DNA of 35,615 bases from a virus. Shown here one piece after another: positions 1 to 6,459 of the stretch (the first letter of the stretch is position 1; every line of letters begins with the position of its first letter). The stretch covers positions 1 to 35,615 of IMG/VR virus record IMGVR_UViG_3300043433_000032, one strand, 5' to 3'. Made by a program: the position numbers and the translations under genes. The notes under the pieces were generated by a model, which saw only the letters and a list, made by a program, of their open reading frames with translations, was not told the origin of the DNA and ran no database searches.

Positions 1-1
1 T

Positions 2-70
2 GAAAACGAAATATTAAAATGGGAAACCAAAGCTTGGGGTGAAAACCCAGCAGATTTTGGAAGAAAATAA
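2..70 (+). CDS. host gene, 3' end only (partial)
   Basis: An open frame enters from outside the window and ends at TAA (68-70), giving 22 C-terminal residues ending in ADFGRK. It is outside the phage end motifs and reads against the phage's leftmost genes, so it is most simply host sequence. Too little remains to name it. A second start codon follows 6 bases later, suggesting a host operon. Confidence 0.45.
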   Translation, partial: ENEILKWETKAWGENPADFGRK

Positions 71-76
71 AATTTT

Positions 77-112
77 ATGTCAATACCTAACGCAAACCTA
101 TTAGAAGTATAA
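77..112 (+). pseudogene. host gene start, probably interrupted by the prophage
   Basis: An ATG at 77 opens a frame (MSIPNANLLEV) that stops at once where the phage end begins. If bases up to 110 are joined to bases from 35590 onward, the frame stays open to the window edge (the residues after EV become SHKGVAWRK). This suggests the phage inserted into the 5' part of a host gene. The other possible junction, a 5-bp ATCGC direct repeat at 112-116 and 35588-35592, would instead leave an 11-codon ORF. The function of the host gene is unknown. Confidence 0.35.
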
Positions 113-116
113 TCGC

Positions 117-154
117 AAAAATGAATTGTACATAAATTAAAAATGAATTGTGCA
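117..154. repeat. phage end motif, two direct copies (left end in this window)
   Basis: Two copies of AAAAATGAATTGTRCA lie at 117-132 and 139-154, 22 bp apart. The inverse complement occurs at the other end at 35469-35484 (15 of 16 bases alike) and, less well, at 35561-35575. Inverted terminal arrays of this kind are the expected binding sites of a MuA-type transposase at the ends of a transposing phage. Binding is inferred from position and symmetry only. Confidence 0.6.
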
Positions 155-203
155 ATTATGAGGCAAATATAACAATATTTAATCAGCGTTTAAACAATAT
201 TTA

Positions 204-226
204 AAAAGCCCCTAAATGGGGCTTTT
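204..226 (-). terminator. rho-independent terminator after the formyltransferase
   Basis: A perfect 9-bp stem (AAAAGCCCC/GGGGCTTTT) with a 5-base loop lies just past the stop codon of the formyltransferase. On the - strand it is followed by a T run. It closes the leftmost phage transcript before the phage end. Confidence 0.85.
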
Positions 227-227
227 C

Positions 228-896
228 TTATGTACTTGGCGATGCAAACTGGTCTAGCATTAATAAATCAGGTTTAAATACGTCCTTAACGTCTGTATTA
301 GGCTCAAAAGTGCTAAATTCTTTCTTTTGCGGCTTCTTTATTATAATTCCGTTACTTATATCAACTAGCGCCTTTTCAATCAATTTAAGCCCCATTTCTT
401 GCAGTTCGTGTTCCCAAAGTAACTTTGCCGCCTTTTTTGGGTCAAGTGAGTATAACTTAGGGTCAATAAAACAAATGTCCTGATAAGCAATATCACCTCT
501 ATCAATTCCACTATTTAACCAAAATACCGTGCCGCCAGTTATTGCATCACGCATACGAACAGCCCATTCAATAGAAGAGCGACCACGATGGCGAGGCAAT
601 AAGCTAGGGTGGTAACCAATCCATCCAATATTCGGCTTATATCTTGTGCGTACGCCAATATAATCAAACGAGTGAGCCGTTATACCAATATCCACATTAT
701 CGGGCATTGTTTTGGCGTTTAAAGTACCCGCAGGAATAACTGGAATATTAAACCTGTGCGCCATTTTTGTAACATACTTATCGTCAAGTGGCGAACAAAC
801 TCCAACAACTTCAACAAAATCTAAACTATTGCATAAACTAAATACTTGCTCACCAAAGTATTTTTGTCCACTTATAAAAACTTTTAATTTCTTCAT
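228..896 (-). CDS. formyltransferase-fold protein of the mom-position cassette
   Basis: A 222-residue protein with the methionyl-tRNA formyltransferase/GART fold signature HPSLLPRHRG (about residues 96-105) followed by TGGT (120-123) and IDRGD (131-135). The family's catalytic His (H96) and Asp (D132) are present at the usual spacing of 36, but the catalytic Asn of the NxH motif is Gly (G94). The protein is shorter than housekeeping Fmt (about 310 residues) and lacks its C-terminal tRNA-binding domain, so it is unlikely to formylate initiator tRNA. Its ATG (894-896) overlaps the stop of the GNAT gene (893-895) by two bases, so the two are translationally coupled. Formyl or another one-carbon/acyl transfer to a nucleotide or DNA base is plausible by context, but this is inference. 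Confidence 0.75.
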   Translation of the reverse strand: MKKLKVFISGQKYFGEQVFSLCNSLDFVEVVGVCSPLDDKYVTKMAHRFNIPVIPAGTLNAKTMPDNVDIGITAHSFDYIGVRTRYKPNIGWIGYHPSLLPRHRGRSSIEWAVRMRDAITGGTVFWLNSGIDRGDIAYQDICFIDPKLYSLDPKKAAKLLWEHELQEMGLKLIEKALVDISNGIIIKKPQKKEFSTFEPNTDVKDVFKPDLLMLDQFASPST

Positions 897-1468
897 TCTC
901 CTAAATATTTAAAACTTTGAACGGCTCTAAAATGCCCTCCATAACCGCAACCAGAAATTCCGCTTTTTTTATTTCCAGTCTTCATGATACTTGCGTTACT
1001 TCTTGTTTTGTTTGAACCGAAAAGCATTGCGCCAGTTTGAACCCATTTTTTTGTATTTCTTAAATAGCCCGCAAGTTGTGGGTGGCTTGTGTGAAAAAAA
1101 GTATGATATTTTCTTGCACATCTGCCGTTACCCTCCAAATGGTATTGCATAACTTGATTTAAAAAAGCTGTTCCAACTCCAGCACCTTGCCACTCAGGCA
1201 TAACCACCAAGCGTGTTGCCCTATATGCTGTAGCAGTAAACAGCGGACAAACTGCAACGTGTGCCACAAGCTCGCCGTTTACAACACCAACAAAATACTC
1301 AGCTGCTGGTGGATGAGGCAAATCTAAATAGTAATGCTCTTTAAAAAACTTCCAGAAAGTTCCGTTGACCTTCCAAATATCAAGTTTGATTTCTGGTCTG
1401 TTCCCGAGTTCAATTTTTTTTTTAATACTTTGGTATTTACGTCGTATACCCAGTCTGGTTGTAACCAT
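893..1468 (-). CDS. GNAT acyltransferase, candidate Mom-like DNA-modification enzyme (-1 frame continuation of the ABC ATPase)
   Basis: A GNAT-fold protein. The acyl-CoA loop motif Q/RxxGxG is visible as WQGAGVG (residues 93-99 of this ORF), preceded by the beta-strand RLVVMP. The frame overlaps the upstream ABC ATPase by 145 bases. The region after the shared A10 run (1414-1423) reads like native protein (ELGNRPEIKLDIW), whereas the stretch before it (MVTTRLGIRRKYQ) looks like out-of-frame translation of the ATPase. I therefore think it is mainly made as an ATPase-GNAT fusion of about 375 residues through a -1 shift. A family with this same domain pair fused in one chain is known (COG2401, ABC ATPase fused to an acetyltransferase domain). 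In phage Mu the mom gene sits in this same place. Independent start at 1468 cannot be excluded. Confidence 0.7.
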   Translation of the reverse strand: MVTTRLGIRRKYQSIKKKIELGNRPEIKLDIWKVNGTFWKFFKEHYYLDLPHPPAAEYFVGVVNGELVAHVAVCPLFTATAYRATRLVVMPEWQGAGVGTAFLNQVMQYHLEGNGRCARKYHTFFHTSHPQLAGYLRNTKKWVQTGAMLFGSNKTRSNASIMKTGNKKSGISGCGYGGHFRAVQSFKYLGE

Positions 1469-2019
1469 TCGATAATGTCATAGTGGCAAGATAGAAGCAC
1501 CACCTTTTTGCCTTTATTTTTTCGCCAATTCTTTGCAAATGCTAACGCCCCAATTTTGGCAATTTGTCTATCAACAACACTTGTAAACTCATCAACAACA
1601 ACCTCGTTTGGAGCTTCAGTTACTAATCGAGCTAAACCCGCCCTAAATTGTTGACCATTTGATAAGGCGTGAAAAGGTCTTAACCAGCTAGGCACATCGC
1701 CAAGACCTACAGCGGCTAAAGCTCCTGTTGCCGAATCAAAAGCACCGTTTGGTAAAATGCAGTCAATAATAGGCTTGTCATGTTCCCAATTAGCGTAAAG
1801 GTTGCATATTTTATTCTCGCCAAAAAACTGTTTTCCAATTGAAGTCTTACCGGAACCACTCGCCCCAACAATTAAACCAATGCCCCAATCCAAGTCGTCA
1901 ATTTCAATATTAAACTCATTTACAAATTGTGAGCCGTCTTCCGCATTGAACAACGATTTTACTCTTTGAGCTCTATAGCTTTCAAAGTTTTTTGTTTTAT
2001 TTTCAACTTTTATGATCAT
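1324..2019 (-). CDS. ABC-type ATPase of the mom-position cassette
   Basis: A 231-residue soluble ATPase in the zero frame. Walker A is GASGSGKT (residues 52-59), the ABC signature LSNGQQ (119-124), Walker B VVVDEF with catalytic Glu (140-145) and an H-loop SCHYD (H179). There are no membrane segments and no permease nearby, so it is not a transporter. The C-terminal tail after residue 202 (KKK, encoded by A10) is low-complexity and probably the product of reading past a frameshift site. A -1 shift there joins the GNAT domain. The start ATG (2019) overlaps the stop of the small upstream gene (ATGA). It may power DNA or nucleotide handling by the acyltransferase, by inference from the COG2401 domain pairing. 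Confidence 0.75.
   Translation of the reverse strand: MIIKVENKTKNFESYRAQRVKSLFNAEDGSQFVNEFNIEIDDLDWGIGLIVGASGSGKTSIGKQFFGENKICNLYANWEHDKPIIDCILPNGAFDSATGALAAVGLGDVPSWLRPFHALSNGQQFRAGLARLVTEAPNEVVVDEFTSVVDRQIAKIGALAFAKNWRKNKGKKVVLLSCHYDIIEWLQPDWVYDVNTKVLKKKLNSGTDQKSNLIFGRSTELSGSFLKSITI
1414..1423 (-). other. A10 slippery run, candidate -1 frameshift or transcriptional slippage site
   Basis: On the - strand the codons are TTA AAA AAA AAA TTG, so A AAA AAA heptamers are present in the correct phase. A -1 slip changes KKK-LNSGT to KKK-IELGNRPE, entering the GNAT frame. An imperfect hairpin (CCAGAAA/TTTCTGG arms) lies about 17 nt downstream. Polymerase slippage on ten A's is equally possible, as is a fixed indel. 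Confidence 0.55.
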
Positions 2020-2144
2020 GTTGTTACTACTTTAAGTTTTAAACCTTTAGCCTTTAGCTCATCGAACATTTTAATTTGTTCCTCTTCTGTTTCACAAATA
2101 ACAATAACGCCGTATTGCTGTTTGTAGTTAAATTGTTTTGCCAT
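2016..2144 (-). CDS. 42-residue conserved-looking protein at the head of the mom-position cassette
   Basis: ATG at 2142-2144, TGA at 2016-2018, sharing ATGA with the ATPase start, which supports true coupled translation. The sequence has a hydrophobic strand YGVIVIC, an acidic helix ETEEEQIKMFDELKAKG and a final strand LKLKVV. This beta-alpha-beta pattern resembles small phage proteins that I have a general memory of seeing in similar settings, but I cannot name the family. It may be a subunit or regulator of the ATPase-GNAT enzyme. Confidence 0.65.
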   Translation of the reverse strand: MAKQFNYKQQYGVIVICETEEEQIKMFDELKAKGLKLKVVTT

Positions 2145-2168
2145 ATATATAATTTTAGATTACTTTTG
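2137..2168 (+). promoter_or_regulatory. Bacteroidota-type promoter for the + strand RNA
   Basis: -33 element TTTG at 2137-2140, 20-base spacer, -7 element TACTTTTG at 2161-2168 (exact match to TAnnTTTG). Transcription would begin near 2172-2176, which is where the structured element starts. It reads away from, and antisense to, the leader of the mom-position cassette. Confidence 0.65.
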
Positions 2169-2171
2169 CCG

Positions 2172-2293
2172 TACCACAGAATTATTAAAACAGCAAAGCC
2201 AGCACTAGAAGACTTATGTCCTCCAACGCTGGCTTTGGTGCTAAAATTTTTAAATTCTGTGGTAAGAGTTAAAAATGTTGGAGGACTTTTTTT
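2172..2293 (+). ncRNA. candidate structured small RNA (about 120 nt) with pseudoknot and terminator
   Basis: Three perfect pairings are visible. P1: 2172-2183 with 2253-2264 (12 bp). P2: 2195-2203 with 2228-2236 (9 bp, AAAGCCAGC). P3: 2218-2227 with 2277-2286 (10 bp, GTCCTCCAAC/GTTGGAGGAC), followed by seven T's (2287-2293). P3 takes its 5' arm from the loop of P2, so it either forms a pseudoknot with P1 and P2 or competes with them as a terminator. Promoter and U-tract have the same polarity, so a discrete + strand transcript is likely. The 77-residue ORF on this strand has no protein-like character. The RNA is antisense to the 5' leader of the ATPase-GNAT cassette. Confidence 0.6.
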
Positions 2294-2312
2294 ACTTCAT
2301 CCTCCATGAAGT
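2277..2312 (+). terminator. terminator of the small RNA and adjacent CCTCC-loop hairpin
   Basis: The 3' arm of the terminator stem (2277-2286) is followed by T7. Directly after it ACTTCAT-CCTCC-ATGAAGT (2294-2312) forms a second 7-bp hairpin whose CCTCC loop is complementary to GGAGG in 2280-2284, so the arms can also exchange. Confidence 0.5.
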
Positions 2313-2668
2313 TATAATTCTGCGATGCTATTTATACAATGTCCGCCTTTTTTCCAATACTGATAATCTATTGCCCAAAGAATGTAAACAAACAGCCATC
2401 CAAACCAACTTAACGTTTTATCACGTTGGTTTTTACCTAATGCACTGCTGATGGTTTCGTTTACATTTCCAAACGAATAACCGTTTTTTACTCGCATAGA
2501 AGCGTTTAAAAATGTTCTAAAATTTCTGTTACCGAATTTATCTATATCGATTGCGGTTTGTTTAAAATAGTCGTTTGATAAACCGTGTTTAATACAAACC
2601 ATTACCCAATTTATAGGCGTTAAAACAACCCATAAAATAGAAGCTATTATGTAAAGTATAATTCCCAT
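2312..2668 (-). CDS. phage membrane protein with conserved ETISSALGKN motif
   Basis: 118 residues with a strongly hydrophobic N-terminal segment (about 2-24) and a second hydrophobic segment near 88-100 (FGWLFVYILWAI). Between them is the motif GNVNETISSALGKNQRD, which I associate with small phage membrane proteins of unknown role. It is the last gene of the tail operon and its start is adjacent to the stop of the gene upstream. A holin-like or superinfection role is possible, but nothing in the sequence decides it. Confidence 0.65.
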   Translation of the reverse strand: MGIILYIIASILWVVLTPINWVMVCIKHGLSNDYFKQTAIDIDKFGNRNFRTFLNASMRVKNGYSFGNVNETISSALGKNQRDKTLSWFGWLFVYILWAIDYQYWKKGGHCINSIAEL

Positions 2669-3168
2669 TATTGCAAAGTATTAGCGTAAATAAATATTTG
2701 GTCTAAATTTGGTTGGCTAATTTCAAATTGAGTAGCCATATAATTTAAACTTGTATCGGCACGCTCTAACATTGGAGCGAAATTCCAAAGAGTATATATT
2801 TTTTCTCGCATTGTTAAATCTGTCATTGCTTCAATTGCCGCATCTATTTGACTAGGCATAATTCCGAAATGAATCAATGCAAGTCTTAGTTTGTGATTGT
2901 GGACTTGTTTCGGTATCAAACTACGATTATACGCTTCAATTTCTTCAGTCGTAAAATCAATTACTTCTTTAGTTACAATATCATTTACTAAAATGTATGT
3001 ATCACTCAATTTTTGTAAGTTCGTAATTTCAGGAATTACAACATCACGCCAACCGTTTAAAAAATGGTCGTTGCTTTGTTTATAATTATCAATTCGTACA
3101 CCATCGACTAGCCAAGTGTTTGGGTAATCATTATAAATTAATTGTATATTTTCTAAATTTGCTATCAT
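2668..3168 (-). CDS. tail-fibre-region protein of unknown function
   Basis: 166 residues, no signal peptide or membrane segment. The C-terminal half is helical (RLALIHFGIMPSQIDAAIEAM, then TLWNFAPMLERA). Proteins with this kind of helical C-terminus are common beside phage tail fibres and are sometimes fibre assembly factors. Its stop abuts the start of the membrane protein gene and its start lies 6 bases after the receptor-binding-type gene, so it belongs to the tail operon. Function not assigned. Confidence 0.6.
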   Translation of the reverse strand: MIANLENIQLIYNDYPNTWLVDGVRIDNYKQSNDHFLNGWRDVVIPEITNLQKLSDTYILVNDIVTKEVIDFTTEEIEAYNRSLIPKQVHNHKLRLALIHFGIMPSQIDAAIEAMTDLTMREKIYTLWNFAPMLERADTSLNYMATQFEISQPNLDQIFIYANTLQ

Positions 3169-3173
3169 AATTT

Positions 3174-3974
3174 TTAAATTTGTCTCCCTAAGGCTATTTG
3201 TAAATTCTGAACTCCATTATATAACAATGCTTCTTGCGTGTCATCTAAACCTAAACCTACGGAAGAAAAACAAAATTGACGTGTGTCGAATGAATTAGGA
3301 GTATTTCCAAAATTTCTGCAACCTAAAAATAAATTTCTTGAAAGCGAAAAAGTTCCAGTAATCGTTGAAGTTTTTGAACCTAATATGCCTGAATTTTTAT
3401 AAATTTTAGATAATGTTCCTAATCTGTTAACTAAGAAAAACCCGCTACTATCTGTATTATTAGCGACTATGTTATCTAATGCGGTTGTTCCATTTGACTT
3501 GCCAATTACCGCATGAATTTTATCTGTATAATAAACTCCTCTTAAATAAAGCTGTAAAGAATTTTCTCCTGTTTCTCCAAATCCTAAAAAAGCATCGTTT
3601 GCGATATTTTCTCTTGAATAATAAGAAAAATGGCAATCTAAAATATTTAAAGTATTTACATTAAAATTAGTGTTAGCGTATCCATTCGTTCCGTTTGGTT
3701 TTATTCCATTTACAGAATGAGTTAATCCACCTGTGTATGTTAACTGGTGTATCAATGGGTTTTTCCCGTTATAGCTATGCGCTGAAGCATTGCCACCAAC
3801 AGATAACCAAAAAGCAGACAAATAACTATAAATCCCGTTAGCCTTGCAATACAAATAAAAATCATTTACAGCTGAACGAGTATCGGTGTCTGTTATTCCA
3901 GCCGCAGTTAAATAAGCTAAAGCGTCTGAATCTAAAGACGCACCAGTACTAGCAAAAAACATCTTTTTACTCAT
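3174..3974 (-). CDS. receptor-binding-type tail protein with concanavalin/laminin-G-like fold
   Basis: 266 residues rich in beta structure, Asn, Gly and aromatic residues. The ending (FLGCRNF... then QFCFSSVGLGLDDTQEALLYNGVQNLQIALGRQ) is the typical end of the lectin-like domains on Bacteroidota phage adhesins. The gene follows the fibre genes in the tail operon. I infer host-surface binding at the tail tip. The N-terminus (helical, about 1-50) may be the attachment part. Confidence 0.6.
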   Translation of the reverse strand: MSKKMFFASTGASLDSDALAYLTAAGITDTDTRSAVNDFYLYCKANGIYSYLSAFWLSVGGNASAHSYNGKNPLIHQLTYTGGLTHSVNGIKPNGTNGYANTNFNVNTLNILDCHFSYYSRENIANDAFLGFGETGENSLQLYLRGVYYTDKIHAVIGKSNGTTALDNIVANNTDSSGFFLVNRLGTLSKIYKNSGILGSKTSTITGTFSLSRNLFLGCRNFGNTPNSFDTRQFCFSSVGLGLDDTQEALLYNGVQNLQIALGRQI

Positions 3975-3976
3975 AG

Positions 3977-4699
3977 CTACGTTGGTTGCACGATTAATAC
4001 TTTTCTTTTACTTCCAAAAGTTTGAATAGTTATTGTATTTAAAGATGCAGTTCCGCTATATGCACCTGTTATTCCAGTTGTCCAACTACTAGGATATGAC
4101 AATGTGAAATTTCCACTAACCTCTAAGGTTATTGTTTTTGTTGTTCCGCTAGCTGGCGCATTGCTTTCTGTTAAAGTAGTGTTTCCAGTTAGTGTCAAAT
4201 CCCAAACATTACCAGCAGAATAATCAATATTATAAGTACCCGTTACGGCTGCGTTGGTAATTAATATTTCAGACAATAACTCACTAACTGGCTTCATTCC
4301 CTGCGTTCCATCTGCGTTTTTTAAATAAACTTTTTCAACATCAACGGTTGAAACTTTAGAAACAAACAAGGCATTCAAAACCGTGATTAATTTCGCTTTA
4401 ATATTTAACCAAGTTGTTATCTTTTGATTGTTTGTGTCTGAAGAATCTGTAAAATTAATTTTGTCAGAATCTTGAATATCATCTTCAGGAGGAAGTGCGG
4501 CACAAATTGCTCCAAACGTATCGCTTATCAAGACCTCTTGCTTATTAGCTGCTAGACTCTCAATTTCTGTTTCTGTAGCCTTTACGGCATCAACGATTTG
4601 GTTTACCTCCTCAGCAAATAAATAATGCTCAGTTGGCTTACCAGCAACTGCGGCTAACTTTTCGGCACTATCTACTTTTACTTCAACATCTAAAGCCAT
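3977..4699 (-). CDS. tail fibre-like protein
   Basis: 240 residues. An N-terminal helical region (HYLFAEEVNQIVDAVKATETEIESLAANKQEV, about 25-57) is of the kind that trimerises, followed by a Ser/Thr/Gly-rich beta region (TLTGNTTLT, LEVSGNFTLSYPSSW) ending at the C-terminus. This composition is usual for fibre shafts. It lies between two other fibre-region genes with 2-base gaps. Confidence 0.6.
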   Translation of the reverse strand: MALDVEVKVDSAEKLAAVAGKPTEHYLFAEEVNQIVDAVKATETEIESLAANKQEVLISDTFGAICAALPPEDDIQDSDKINFTDSSDTNNQKITTWLNIKAKLITVLNALFVSKVSTVDVEKVYLKNADGTQGMKPVSELLSEILITNAAVTGTYNIDYSAGNVWDLTLTGNTTLTESNAPASGTTKTITLEVSGNFTLSYPSSWTTGITGAYSGTASLNTITIQTFGSKRKVLIVQPT

Positions 4700-4701
4700 G
4701 A

Positions 4702-5190
4702 TTAAATATTTGGTTTAGTTACTAATCTTAATTTTGAGTAATATGCAGCAAGAAAATCATCAATGTTTGTGGATGCATCTAATAAAGTATAAGCTGCCCC
4801 TAGAGTTGTTAATACTTTTTGGTTGCCTCTAACTTTGTCAATTGCTTGGTAGAATAAACGGGATGTTTCATCCATAAAAAAGTCATTCCCATCAAAAGTG
4901 AAAGTTTCTGTTGTCAAATCCGAAACCTTATTCTTTGACTCTGAAATTAACGTTTGTACTTCATATTCCGCCTCAAAAGCTTCCATTTCTGGAACGGTTC
5001 TATCTACTAAATCCCCTGCAACAACTTTTAAAGGGCAAACTCCAAATATAAAATCTGGAACCAAATATTCAGCTACTACCAAATTGTCAGTATCTAAACC
5101 AAGAGCAAAGTATTGCTCAATATTAGACGCAACTAATTGCCACATGATTAATGGCTTAGTTGCTACTTCGATGGCTTTAAAAAATCTCAT
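4702..5190 (-). CDS. tail-fibre-region protein of unknown function
   Basis: 162 residues, soluble, without recognised motifs. The C-terminus is helical (FYQAIDKVRGNQKVLTTLGAAYTLLDASTNIDDFL). In length and position it resembles the 166-residue gene at 2668-3168, and both could be fibre-associated chaperones or minor tail proteins, but I see no clear sequence repeat between them. Confidence 0.55.
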   Translation of the reverse strand: MRFFKAIEVATKPLIMWQLVASNIEQYFALGLDTDNLVVAEYLVPDFIFGVCPLKVVAGDLVDRTVPEMEAFEAEYEVQTLISESKNKVSDLTTETFTFDGNDFFMDETSRLFYQAIDKVRGNQKVLTTLGAAYTLLDASTNIDDFLAAYYSKLRLVTKPNI

Positions 5191-5192
5191 AT

Positions 5193-5996
5193 TTAAAGTG
5201 CTATAATTTTATAATAAATTCTAATGTTTTGTCCTAAACTAAAAAACTCTTTTCCTAATAGATCAAAAGAAGTATTAGTGTAATTTGATGTACAATGTGC
5301 AATTGCATCATGTGCGGACGGACCAACTAATGCTGATAATGATTTTATGCTTACCCTTACTTCATAATTTACAGTCCCTACATCTGGAATAGGAATTGTC
5401 AATCTTTGAGTATCTGCAGTTGGAAAATCTCCAAGCCACATTTCACCAGCGTGTAAAATATTTTCAATTACAGGCATATTTTTCATGTAGGCATCCGACA
5501 ATGGATTTGTTTCATTATAATCGGATTGGACATTTACTTCAGCTCCAGCCTCAATGCCGTTTAATTTAGCTAATAACAAAGCCGTGAAGTTGTTGTCCGT
5601 GTGAACATAACCTGCATCATTTACAAAATTAAATTTTGTAAAATCTGAAAGTTTAGTTCCTGCCGCATCAATAACCGCTATCGTTTCAATAAATACTGGG
5701 GGATTGGTACCATTTTCAAAGGCGGCATTACTTGTGTTAGTCTGCTTTTTAATTTTTGTGTTTGAATCTCCAACGGCTCCCGCAAATGGACAAATTTCGC
5801 CATCAATAAACATTGCGCCTGGCGTAATATTTGCTCCAACAACATTACAACCATAAATAATATAGTTTCCTGTTTCTTGGCAGCCCAATTGAAGTGCAAA
5901 TGTTCTTATATGTTCAAACAATGCTTCTTGTAGTCTTTTTAGTGTTGCCTGACCGAATGGAAAACCACCACTATAATCAAAATTTGTACTTTTCAT
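5193..5996 (-). CDS. tail fibre / collar-type protein
   Basis: 267 residues. The N-terminus (DYSGGFPFGQATLKRLQEALFEHIRTFALQLG) is a helix following a Gly-rich start, as in proteins that attach to the baseplate. The middle contains NGIEAGAEVNVQSDYNET, a segment very common in phage tail fibres (GAEVNVQ-type). It directly follows the gp48-like baseplate gene, the usual site for the first fibre gene in Mu-like phages. Confidence 0.65.
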   Translation of the reverse strand: MKSTNFDYSGGFPFGQATLKRLQEALFEHIRTFALQLGCQETGNYIIYGCNVVGANITPGAMFIDGEICPFAGAVGDSNTKIKKQTNTSNAAFENGTNPPVFIETIAVIDAAGTKLSDFTKFNFVNDAGYVHTDNNFTALLLAKLNGIEAGAEVNVQSDYNETNPLSDAYMKNMPVIENILHAGEMWLGDFPTADTQRLTIPIPDVGTVNYEVRVSIKSLSALVGPSAHDAIAHCTSNYTNTSFDLLGKEFFSLGQNIRIYYKIIAL

Positions 5997-5997
5997 T

Positions 5998-6459
5998 TTA
6001 ATATGTTTGAATTATATATTTTTTACCTGATAACTTATAAAAATCTATTAATGCTCTTAAACGTGGCTCATCAAATGAAATAGCAACAGGAATATTAATT
6101 ATAAAATCTGCCGTTATTTCGTTATCCTTGTCCAGGAATATTTCGCCTAAATAAATCGGTTGCAATTCTTCTGGTTGATATATGTATGTCTTCGGAACCT
6201 GAGGCGCATCTTCAATATAAATTTGTCGAGTTGCTATGTGACTGCTTGCGTTATACGTTGGAACTTCAAAGTACTCATTTAATACCTTTTCTAAATAAAT
6301 AACACGACTATCGTGTTGCATTTGGTAAAGCGTTTTATCTGATAAAGTTTGAAGCGGTTTAGCAAATGCCTCTGAAAACACACCGAAATTATCACCACGA
6401 AAAAACGTTGGTGACAAATCTGTAAATGTTTGATTGAAGTCAATACTAAGCCAATCCAT
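5998..6459 (-). CDS. baseplate protein, Mu gp48 / tail protein I position
   Basis: 153 residues. Gene order (after the gp47-like gene, before the fibres) and size match the Mu gp48 slot, which closes the baseplate periphery. The start overlaps the end of the gp47-like gene by 14 bases. Sequence motifs are weak, so the call rests mostly on synteny. Confidence 0.55.
   Translation of the reverse strand: MDWLSIDFNQTFTDLSPTFFRGDNFGVFSEAFAKPLQTLSDKTLYQMQHDSRVIYLEKVLNEYFEVPTYNASSHIATRQIYIEDAPQVPKTYIYQPEELQPIYLGEIFLDKDNEITADFIINIPVAISFDEPRLRALIDFYKLSGKKYIIQTY

Noticed and set aside
228-896. housekeeping methionyl-tRNA formyltransferase
   Set aside because: Too short, lacks the C-terminal tRNA-binding domain, has Gly for the catalytic Asn, and is coupled to phage genes.
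2076-2309. 77-residue + strand ORF over the structured region
   Set aside because: Low-complexity hydrophobic translation across the promoter and stems; the DNA is better explained as a structured RNA gene.
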